Source: an uncultured Bacteroidales bacterium (GTDB lineage Bacteria; Bacteroidota; Bacteroidia; Bacteroidales; Paludibacteraceae). Taken from it: 64,000 nucleotides of DNA. How positions within the stretch are numbered: position 1 is the stretch's first letter; each line of letters begins with the position of its first letter. The stretch spans positions 1 to 64,000 of the forward strand of contig CAMKDV010000011.1 of the NCBI GenBank assembly GCA_946411385.1, read 5' to 3'. This document shows positions 58,167 to 64,000 of this stretch, piece by piece. A model generated the notes under the pieces. That model worked only from the letters and a program-made list of their open reading frames with translations, did no database searches and was not told the DNA's origin. The position numbers were made by a program, and so were the translations under genes.

Positions 58167-60166
58167 TGAATAAGCATCTATTTATTTGTGTTGCAGCCGT
58201 GTGTGTATTATGCGGCTGCAATCGTCATAACCAATCTTTCCAATACAACGTGGATAAGTTCTATGACCTTGAGATTCTCCGGTATGATGTTCCGGAGTTT
58301 GACCAGTTGACGATTCTGCAGAAGCAGTTGGTTTATTGCTTGAGCGAAGCGGCTTTGTGGGGTAGGGACATATTGTTCGACCAAAACGGACGATACAACC
58401 TGCGCATTCGTCGTGCATGTGAGGACTTGTACCTCAATTATCCGTATGAAAAGGGTACGGAGGATTTTGCAGCTTTTGAGTGCTATCTCAAGCGCGTGTG
58501 GTTTAGTAATGGCATTCATCACCACTATAGCGAAGATAAGTTCTTGCCGGAATTTACGCAAGAGTGGTTCGTTGCTGCGTGCGAAAAAGCCGGAGTGACT
58601 TACGATGAGGCTATTTTGCCTGTGATGTTCGACCCTGCAGTAATGCCTAAACGAATGAGCCAACAAGACGGCGTGGATTTGATAGCAGAGTCGGCAGGCA
58701 ACTACTACGGCGAAGGCGTGACACAAGCGGAAGCAGAAGCATGGTATGCTGCGCATAAGGACAACAGTTCTGAGCCGATGTGGATTGGTTTGAACAGCCA
58801 GCTTGTCAAGAACGAGGATGGCAAGATTGAAGAGCGCGTGTATAAGGTAGGCGGATTGTATGGTGAAGCGCTGGAACATGTGGTGTATTGGCTCAAGGAA
58901 GCAAAGAAATATGCGGAGAACGAGCAGCAGCAGATCGTGTTGGACAAACTGATTGCGTTCAATGAGACAGGCGATTTGAAGTTGTTTAATGAGTATTGTA
59001 TTGCTTGGGTGAAAGACCTTGACAGCCGTGTGGATTTCGTGAATGGTTTTACGGAGACCTATAGCGATCCGCTGGGTATCACCGGTACATGGGAGTCAAT
59101 GGTCAACTTCAAAGATCTGGCGGCGACCAAGCGTACGCAACTGATTTCCGATAATGCCCAATGGTTTGAGGATAACTCGCCGACCGATAAGAAGTACAAG
59201 AAAGAGGAAGTGAAAGGCGTGACAGCCAAGGTTATTACCGCAGCAATCCTTGCCGGCGACTGCTATCCGGCTACGCCGATAGGCATCAACCTGCCGAACG
59301 CCAACTGGATTAGGAAAGAGTACGGTTCGAAATCCGTGACTATTGATAACCTGATGCACGCCTACAATGAGGCGGCTAAAGGTAACGGTTTCAATGAGGA
59401 GTTCATGATCGATGATGAGATTCGTGGTATCTACGAGCAATATGGCGCTATGTGCGGCGACCTGCATACCGACTTGCATGAGTGCGTCGGTCATGGTAGT
59501 GGCAAACTGATGCCGGGTGTGACGAAAGATGCCCTGAAAGAACATGCTTCGACCATCGAAGAGGCACGTGCGGACTTGTTCGGGTTGTACTATCTGGCAG
59601 ATCCGAAGCTGGTGGAGTTAGGTCTGCTGCCGAACAAAGATGCGTACAAAGCCGGCTATTATCAGCAGATGATGAACGGCGCGATGACGCAACTGGTACG
59701 TATCGAACCGGGTAAGGATATCGAAGAGGCACATATGCGCAACCGTCAGCTTATCGCCAACTGGGTGCTGGCTCACGTAACAGAGGGACAAGCTGAAGTG
59801 GAGATTATCGAACGCGACGGCAAGCACTATCTGCGCATCAACGATTATGACGGTCTGCGGCGCTTGTACGGCGAGCTGTTGGCAGAGATACAACGCATCA
59901 CATCCGAGGGTGACTATGTTGCAGCCAAAGAGATGGTGGAGACTTATGCGGTGAAGGTTAATCAGGAACTGCATGAGGAGATTCGTGCGCGTTATGCCAA
60001 ATTGAATCTGGCTCCTTACAAAGGATTCGTGAACCCGAGATATATCGTAGAGCGTGACTGCGAAAGCGGTATTATTACCGATGTCAAATTGGACTTCACG
60101 GAAGGCTACATCGAGCAACACCTGCGGTACAGCCGTGATTATAGTCCGCTGCCGAGTGTCAACTGA
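58166..60166 (+). CDS. Dipeptidyl peptidase III-like lipoprotein (family M49)
   Basis: Zinc exopeptidase that removes dipeptides from the N-terminus of peptides. It has 666 residues, with a lipoprotein signal (lipid Cys near 18, VLCGCNRHN), so it is periplasmic or surface-located, unlike the cytosolic eukaryotic enzyme. The zinc motif is LHECVGHGSGK (HExxGH, about residues 435-440) and the third ligand motif is EEARADLFGLYY (about 470). The N-terminal lobe (about 30-330) and the C-terminal lobe with VEREDCESGIIT-like ends give normal length for bacterial M49. It overlaps the phosphorylase gene by 1 bp. Confidence 0.92.
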   Translation: MNKHLFICVAAVCVLCGCNRHNQSFQYNVDKFYDLEILRYDVPEFDQLTILQKQLVYCLSEAALWGRDILFDQNGRYNLRIRRACEDLYLNYPYEKGTEDFAAFECYLKRVWFSNGIHHHYSEDKFLPEFTQEWFVAACEKAGVTYDEAILPVMFDPAVMPKRMSQQDGVDLIAESAGNYYGEGVTQAEAEAWYAAHKDNSSEPMWIGLNSQLVKNEDGKIEERVYKVGGLYGEALEHVVYWLKEAKKYAENEQQQIVLDKLIAFNETGDLKLFNEYCIAWVKDLDSRVDFVNGFTETYSDPLGITGTWESMVNFKDLAATKRTQLISDNAQWFEDNSPTDKKYKKEEVKGVTAKVITAAILAGDCYPATPIGINLPNANWIRKEYGSKSVTIDNLMHAYNEAAKGNGFNEEFMIDDEIRGIYEQYGAMCGDLHTDLHECVGHGSGKLMPGVTKDALKEHASTIEEARADLFGLYYLADPKLVELGLLPNKDAYKAGYYQQMMNGAMTQLVRIEPGKDIEEAHMRNRQLIANWVLAHVTEGQAEVEIIERDGKHYLRINDYDGLRRLYGELLAEIQRITSEGDYVAAKEMVETYAVKVNQELHEEIRARYAKLNLAPYKGFVNPRYIVERDCESGIITDVKLDFTEGYIEQHLRYSRDYSPLPSVN

Positions 60167-60196
60167 AAATTGAAAATTGAAAGTAGACAGTTGATG
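60162..60196 (+). repeat. Heptad-repeat spacer between the M49 and aroA genes
   Basis: Units ACTGAAA (containing the TGA stop at 60164), ATTGAAA, ATTGAAA, GTAGACA and GTTGATG (containing the ATG at 60194) follow one another in 7-bp register from stop to start. Confidence 0.75.
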
Positions 60197-61141
60197 GTGA
60201 AAGTGCAACTGCCGATATCGAAGAGTATTGCAAATCGCATTTTGCTTTTGCAGGCTATCCATGGAGATCCGCTTATGCGGGTCTCTTCGGATATGCCGGA
60301 TGATGTGGTTGTGCTGCATGATGCGTTGGAAAAGATCAGGGAGATGTACGGCACGCCGTTTTCCGGTGTTTCTAAGGATGGCGGAGAATTAACTCTTTAC
60401 CTCAAGAACTGCGGTACGGCACTTAGGTTTTTGCAGGTACATTTGGCTCGTTGCTATCCGGGCAAACCTATTACGCTTACCGGCGATCAGCGGCTTATGG
60501 AGCGGGATGGAGCGCCTACTACACAAACGACGTCGGCACTGTTGATGCATGGGGAAAGTATTCCAGTTTCAGATAAAGAGTCACCGTATATAACGATGAC
60601 TCGCAGGTTGACGGAGAATTATCGACCAAACATGGCCGATCAGTTAGAGCGCGACTGGAGTGCGGCGGCATTTTGGTACGAGTATATCGCTATTTATGGC
60701 GGAGAGCTTTTGCTGGAAGGGCTTACGGCAGACAGTATTCAGGGCGATAGGGTGGTAGCGGAATTATTTGCCGTGCATTTTGGCGTGCAGACCGTTTTCA
60801 CAAAGGAAGGCGCGCGAATCACAAAAGACCAATTGCAAAGTAGAGAAGGGCAATCGCAAAGCAGAAAAGGACAAGAAATTGCGGTTGATTTTACCAGTTG
60901 TCCGGATCTGTATCCAGCTATCGCGTTAACCTGCGAACGGCTCGGGATTCGTTTGCATGCCACAGGAACAGAGCGTTTGCGGCATAAGGAGTGTGACCGT
61001 CTGGAAGCCGTTCGGTTGCATGAGACGCGACATGATCACAGAATGGCTATGGCGCTGCTGGCGGCGGGGTTCACGGTTAACGATACAGAATGTATCGGGA
61101 AGAGTTATCCAATGTTTCTGGACCAGTGGAGGATGTTGTAA
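60194..61141 (+). CDS. aroA: Compact 3-phosphoshikimate 1-carboxyvinyltransferase (EPSP synthase)
   Basis: Shikimate-pathway enzyme that joins shikimate 3-phosphate and phosphoenolpyruvate. It has 315 residues from the ATG at 60194, about 90-110 fewer than usual. The active-site motifs remain: PISKSIANR, NCGTALRFL, a TTQ in place of SSQ (TTQTTSALL), DFTSCPDLYPAIALT, LRHKECDRLEAV, HDHRMAMALLAAG and IGKSYPMFLDQW. Two segments are missing: about 45 residues between LTGDQRLMERDGAP and TTQ, including the conserved RPI stretch, and about 20 residues before ERDWSAAAFWYEY. The gaps are in frame, and no remnants are seen. The insertion KDQLQSREGQSQSRKGQE (60824-60880) is encoded by a 21-bp imperfect tandem repeat. 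It may be a minimal functional form or a decaying one. Confidence 0.8.
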   Translation: MVKVQLPISKSIANRILLLQAIHGDPLMRVSSDMPDDVVVLHDALEKIREMYGTPFSGVSKDGGELTLYLKNCGTALRFLQVHLARCYPGKPITLTGDQRLMERDGAPTTQTTSALLMHGESIPVSDKESPYITMTRRLTENYRPNMADQLERDWSAAAFWYEYIAIYGGELLLEGLTADSIQGDRVVAELFAVHFGVQTVFTKEGARITKDQLQSREGQSQSRKGQEIAVDFTSCPDLYPAIALTCERLGIRLHATGTERLRHKECDRLEAVRLHETRHDHRMAMALLAAGFTVNDTECIGKSYPMFLDQWRML

Positions 61142-61255
61142 CCCGCCGTTTGTAAACTTATGTGTGCAAATCTCACTTGGAAACTAAAAAAATACCGAAA
61201 GTTTCCGAGTGTTTTTGTGTTTGGCATAGCATTTGCAACTAATAAAAGGCGATCA

Positions 61256-61442
61256 CTCCCGATAATGGACCGATAATGGACCGTTAATGGACCGATAATG
61301 ACTCGATAAACCCTGATAAAAGTCTGTTAAAACCTCGATAAAAGTGTGGCAATGGTCTAGGATGGACTCGTTAAAAGTCTGTTAAAACCTCGATAAAACC
61401 TCGATAAAACCTCGATAAAACCTCGATAAAAGTGGCCGAATT
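61256..61442 (+). repeat. 11-bp tandem array, locus D (16 units plus end box)
   Basis: Sixteen units in exact 11-bp register from 61256 to 61431. The first four are CTCCCGATAAT, GGACCGATAAT, GGACCGTTAAT and GGACCGATAAT. Later ones are CCCTGATAAAA, GTCTGTTAAAA, CCTCGATAAAA, an internal box-like GTGTGGCAATG (61344), GTCTAGGATGG (61355), ACTCGTTAAAA, GTCTGTTAAAA and CCTCGATAAAA four times. The end box GTGGCCGAATT is at 61432-61442. The 5' units carry AAT and the 3' units AAAA, so the array changes type along its length. Confidence 0.95.
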
Positions 61443-61446
61443 GGAA

Positions 61447-61502
61447 ATTGAAAGGTGAAAGGTGAAAGGACGCTGCGCTACAGGGAAGGAAAAGTGAAAG
61501 GA
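61447..61502 (+). repeat. Heptad-repeat leader before the TetR gene
   Basis: ATTGAAA, GGTGAAA, GGTGAAA (61447-61467), a 24-bp interruption with a CGCTGCGCTAC stretch, then AAGTGAAAGGA just before the ATG at 61503. Confidence 0.65.
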
Positions 61503-62150
61503 ATGGAGACAGTAAACGAAACACGAGAAAAGATTATACAGCTTGCCCAAAAGAAGATGGGTGAGGTGGGGATTCGTTCGGTAAGTATCGATGATATCTG
61601 CCGTGAACTCGGTATGTCGAAAAAGACATTCTATGTGTATTTCGAGACGAAAGATGAGCTGATCAAAGCCATTCTGGTGGCACATTACGAGGAAGTTCGC
61701 GCGAGCATGTTGAAATTTTTTGAATCGTGCAAAAGCATGTGGGACAGCATTAGCGCAGCGGCAGAGAAGATGATGACGACATCCGATGTGCGGCAGTTCC
61801 CGCCGTTTATTTATGACCTGAACAAGTATTATCCTGCCCTTGCCAAAGACTACAACGCACAGATACTGGCGCTGAACAAACGGGTGCTGCAACGGATAGT
61901 GGAGCGCTGTGTGGAAGAAGGTATCTTCCGCAAAGACCTGGATGCCGAGATGGCGGCAAGGATGTTGGCGCGTTTGCACGACAACGTGGTACAAGCGGGA
62001 ATAGAACAGACGGATGGCGGAGTGCCGTTCAAGAAATTGTCGGATTTCACGCTGGATTTGCTGTTACGGGGAATGTTCTCGGAGGAAGGAATGAGGCGTT
62101 ATGAGGCGGTAATAGCTAAAGTGAAAGGTGAAAGGGAAATTGAAAATTGA
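61503..62150 (+). CDS. TetR-family transcriptional regulator
   Basis: Probable repressor of the efflux operon that follows. It has 215 residues from the ATG at 61503 (an upstream GTG or TTG lies in the repeats). The helix-turn-helix lies at about residues 24-46, VRSVSIDDICRELGMSKKTFYVYFETKDEL, with the usual TetR N-terminal helix before it. The rest is helical and divergent. The last residues, VKGEREIEN, are encoded by the heptad repeats (GTGAAAG and ATTGAAA units) that continue into the spacer. It sits 38 bp before a TolC-like gene, the usual place for an efflux regulator. Confidence 0.9.
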   Translation: METVNETREKIIQLAQKKMGEVGIRSVSIDDICRELGMSKKTFYVYFETKDELIKAILVAHYEEVRASMLKFFESCKSMWDSISAAAEKMMTTSDVRQFPPFIYDLNKYYPALAKDYNAQILALNKRVLQRIVERCVEEGIFRKDLDAEMAARMLARLHDNVVQAGIEQTDGGVPFKKLSDFTLDLLLRGMFSEEGMRRYEAVIAKVKGEREIEN

Positions 62151-62167
62151 AAGGTGAAAATTGAAAG
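62120..62167 (+). repeat. Heptad repeats covering the end of tetR and the spacer
   Basis: Units of 7 bp such as GTGAAAG, GTGAAAG, GGAAATT, GAAAATT, GAAAGGT, GAAAATT and GAAAGGA run from about 62121 through the stop codon (62148-62150) to 62168, so the repeat encodes the C-terminus of the regulator and forms the spacer. Confidence 0.65.
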
Positions 62168-62188
62168 GAAAATAAATAATCAAAATAT

Positions 62189-63526
62189 ATGAAAAAAACG
62201 ATAATCATAGCTATTCTTAGTTTGGCGTTCGGGATGAACATGCAAGCTGAGGATCATGTGATGGCGGCAACGAAACATCATGAGCCGTCGGAAAATCCGG
62301 CATCGCTTGAATTGACGCTAAAAGAGGCACAGGACTATGCGGTAAAGCAGAATAGAAGTCTGAAAAATGCGTCTTTGGCTGTTCAGGAAGCCTACGCGCA
62401 ACGCTGGCAGACGATAGCAGCCATGTTGCCGCAAGTGGATGGAAGTTACAGCTATAGCAACTACTTGGGCTATAGCGCGACGCTGTCGATGATGGGTAAC
62501 GAAGTGAAGATCAATATGCCGAACGTAGGTGCGCTGGGTGTGACGGCTTCGATAGGAATAAACGGCCAAGGAATAGTAGGCGCGCTGCTGAACAACTTGG
62601 CGATTGACATGAAAAAGATCGCGTTGGAGAAGAGCGAGAGTGAGATTCGCGGAAGTGTGATGAGCAGTTATGTGAGCGTGTTGGCGTTACAGAGTATATC
62701 GTCGCTGTTGGACTCGAGTCTGGTAAATATTCAGGGACTGGAAGCTATCACGCAGAATGCCGTGAACGCGGGTGCAGCAGAGCAGACAACTGCCGATCAG
62801 GTGCGCGTACGCGTGAATACATTAAAGAATAGTATCAATTCCCAGAAGCGTAACATAGAACTTGCTACGAACAGCCTGAAAGTGCTGTTGGATGTGCCGG
62901 TAGAGACCACTCTGACTCTGACGGAGGATATACAGACGATACTTTCGCCGGAGCGTGTACTGTCGTTGCTTGGGGAGAATTTCAACATTGCAAATAACCT
63001 CAACTACCAACTTTTGCAAAAGCAGACGGAGCTTGCCGAAAAGAACGTGCACATGGCCGGTTGGGCGTATGGTCCGACAGTCAGTCTGGCTTACAATTAC
63101 ACCAACCAGATGTATTACGGCGAAGGTGGCATGCGAATGACGCCGCCTAACGTGGTGCAGGTGAGTGTGAGAATGCCATTGTGGTCCAGCGGAAAGCGTG
63201 CCGCAGGTGTGGTGGAAAAGAAGATCGCATTGGAGGAAGCCAGAAATACTTTATCCGAAACGACGGATAACCTGGGTATACAATACCAGCAGTTGCGTTT
63301 CAACTTGCAGAATGCATACGAGACGTATACGAACGAAGTGGACAATATAGATGTGGCCAAACGGGTGTTTGCCTCCACGACGAACAAGTATTACTGGGGA
63401 ACGGCAAGCAATATGGAGCTGACGAACGCAAGCAATGACCTGATCTCGGCGCAGAGTTCGTACGTACAGGCAGTGCTGAGCCTGGTAAATGCACAAGTAG
63501 AACTGGAGAAATTCCTGAATAATTAG
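62189..63526 (+). CDS. TolC-family outer-membrane efflux protein
   Basis: Outer-membrane channel of a tripartite efflux system. It has 445 residues, with a signal peptide (MKKTIIIAILSLAFGMNMQA). The two structural repeats of the family are seen: LTLKEAQDYAVKQNRSLKNA with the coiled coil after it, and the second half with LQKQTELAEKNVHMAGWAYG and a final helix LISAQSSYVQAVLSLVNAQVELEKFL. It lies between a TetR gene and a periplasmic adaptor gene, the standard order of an RND operon in Bacteroidota. Substrate is unknown. Confidence 0.93.
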   Translation: MKKTIIIAILSLAFGMNMQAEDHVMAATKHHEPSENPASLELTLKEAQDYAVKQNRSLKNASLAVQEAYAQRWQTIAAMLPQVDGSYSYSNYLGYSATLSMMGNEVKINMPNVGALGVTASIGINGQGIVGALLNNLAIDMKKIALEKSESEIRGSVMSSYVSVLALQSISSLLDSSLVNIQGLEAITQNAVNAGAAEQTTADQVRVRVNTLKNSINSQKRNIELATNSLKVLLDVPVETTLTLTEDIQTILSPERVLSLLGENFNIANNLNYQLLQKQTELAEKNVHMAGWAYGPTVSLAYNYTNQMYYGEGGMRMTPPNVVQVSVRMPLWSSGKRAAGVVEKKIALEEARNTLSETTDNLGIQYQQLRFNLQNAYETYTNEVDNIDVAKRVFASTTNKYYWGTASNMELTNASNDLISAQSSYVQAVLSLVNAQVELEKFLNN

Positions 63527-63566
63527 GTGAAAAGTGAAAGGTGAAAGTTGAAAGGTGAAATAATCG
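63524..63566 (+). repeat. Heptad-repeat spacer between TolC and adaptor genes
   Basis: AGGTGAAA, AGTGAAA, GGTGAAA, GTTGAAA, GGTGAAA start at the stop codon (63524-63526) and give way to ATCGTTCGAACGAAAG (with palindrome CGTTCGAACG) near 63563, then a second repeat-like ATTGAAA before the adaptor ATG at 63614. Confidence 0.65.
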
Positions 63567-63613
63567 TTCGAACGAAAGTGAGATAAGAAAATTGAAAGAA
63601 AAATATATATACA

Positions 63614-64000
63614 ATGAAAAAGATATTCGTATATTCGCTGGCAGTGATGATGTTGATAGGCTGCAGCAAACAGACAGAACAAACAGAAGCTCAGGAAGAA
63701 GAGCGCGTGGAGCAAGTGCGCACGACGGTATTGCAGCCTCGTGAGATAGAGCGCGTCATCTCGGTATCAACCAACCTGCAAGGCTACCTGACGCAGAATG
63801 TGGCGCCATCGGTAACCGGCAAGATAGAGCATATCTACTGCGAGGTAGGCGACAACAAACGCACAGGCGATATGCTCGTCAGGATGGATCAGACCCAATA
63901 CAAGACGACGAAGATCTCGCTGTCGAACGTGGAGATTGAATACAACCGCGTACGCGAACTGCTCAAGTCGGGTTCGGCTACGCAGCAGCAGTTCGATCAG
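63614..64000 (+). CDS. RND efflux periplasmic adaptor lipoprotein (5' part only)
   Basis: Membrane-fusion protein that links the TolC-like channel to an RND pump. Only the first 129 codons are inside the window; the frame is open to the end. It has a lipoprotein signal (MKKIFVYSLAVMMLIGCSKQ, lipid Cys about 17). The first barrel and lipoyl half are visible: VISVSTNLQGYLTQNVAPSV, then TGKIEHIYCEVGDNKRTGDMLVRMDQTQY, which is the family's biotinyl/lipoyl-like strand set, and the start of the coiled coil (VEIEYNRVRELLKSGSATQQQFDQ). The RND pump gene is expected next, outside the window. Confidence 0.85.
   Translation, partial: MKKIFVYSLAVMMLIGCSKQTEQTEAQEEERVEQVRTTVLQPREIERVISVSTNLQGYLTQNVAPSVTGKIEHIYCEVGDNKRTGDMLVRMDQTQYKTTKISLSNVEIEYNRVRELLKSGSATQQQFDQ

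Larger units (their letters stand above)
61142..61502. other. Intergenic region with the longest 11-bp array
   Basis: A 360-bp non-coding stretch. It starts with an inverted repeat GGAAACT/AGTTTCC (61179-61207, possible aroA terminator), continues with a region containing a weak promoter-like TTTG near 61214, and is then filled by the 11-bp array (61256-61442) and heptads (61447-61502) up to the TetR start. Confidence 0.7.

Noticed and set aside
60194..61141. Frameshift or sequencing error as explanation for short aroA
   Set aside because: All conserved motifs from the first to the last lie in one frame in the right order; the missing parts are clean in-frame gaps with no remnant in other frames.
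61256..61442. The 11-bp arrays as a CRISPR array
   Set aside because: Units are contiguous with no spacers, far too short and varied, and no cas genes are present.

Overview
The window comes from the chromosome of a Bacteroidota bacterium, most likely an uncultured gut or rumen-type member of the order Bacteroidales. The evidence is a SusC/SusD pair, many Bacteroidota-type promoters (TTTG, about 20 bp, TAnnTTTG), A-rich leaders without Shine-Dalgarno sequences, lipoprotein signal peptides, DUF4837, PCMD and DUF3467 proteins, and a V/A-type ATPase operon with a DUF2764 subunit. No phage, transposase, CRISPR array or tRNA was found. The one RNA gene recognised is ssrA (tmRNA).

Layout. 1-1290: two minus-strand genes, a rhodanese/metallo-hydrolase fusion cut by the window edge and an alpha/beta hydrolase. 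1.8-22.8 kb: a beta-glucan utilisation locus on the plus strand. It holds a beta-propeller/LuxR-type regulator, SusC, SusD, a surface glycan-binding lipoprotein, three GH16 enzymes, a GH128 enzyme, a GPH-type sugar transporter, a large cytoplasmic glycoside phosphorylase (GH149/GH94-like) and a GH30 enzyme. The inferred route is surface cleavage of beta-1,3(1,6)-glucan, import by SusCD, trimming, inner-membrane import and cytoplasmic phosphorolysis. 21.8-29.8 kb: three large modular secreted proteins and a 47-residue peptide gene. 29.9-31.4 kb: a hemolysin III protein and ssrA with a structured leader and tail. 31.4-39.4 kb: V-ATPase genes E, DUF2764, A, (lipoprotein), B, D, I, K, ending at a strong terminator. 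39.4-41.1 kb: a minus-strand thioredoxin-like lipoprotein and an unknown protein. 41.3-44.1 kb: a SusE/F-like repeat protein. 44.1-51.6 kb: a flavodiiron protein, a sugar oxidoreductase, two Wza-like proteins, a Wzc-like kinase and DUF4837. 51.7-61.1 kb: mostly housekeeping and envelope genes (RluA, hydrolases, PCMD, GT2, DUF3467, nucleoside phosphorylase, M49 peptidase and a very short AroA). 61.5-64 kb: TetR, TolC and the start of a periplasmic adaptor, which is the beginning of an RND efflux operon.

The least explained feature is the repetitive DNA between genes. Five loci carry tandem 11-bp arrays (consensus near CCTCGATAAAA) that keep exact 11-bp register for up to 16 units. Three of them end in the box GTGGCSGAA, and in one the box supplies a GTG start codon. 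A second set of spacers is built from 7-bp or 8-bp tandem units that run from one gene's stop codon to, or close to, the next gene's start codon. Similar heptads also occur inside coding regions. Other points of note are a radical-SAM-system-type lipoprotein gene between the ATPase A and B genes, and a short C-terminal motif shared by five secreted proteins that may be a sorting signal.
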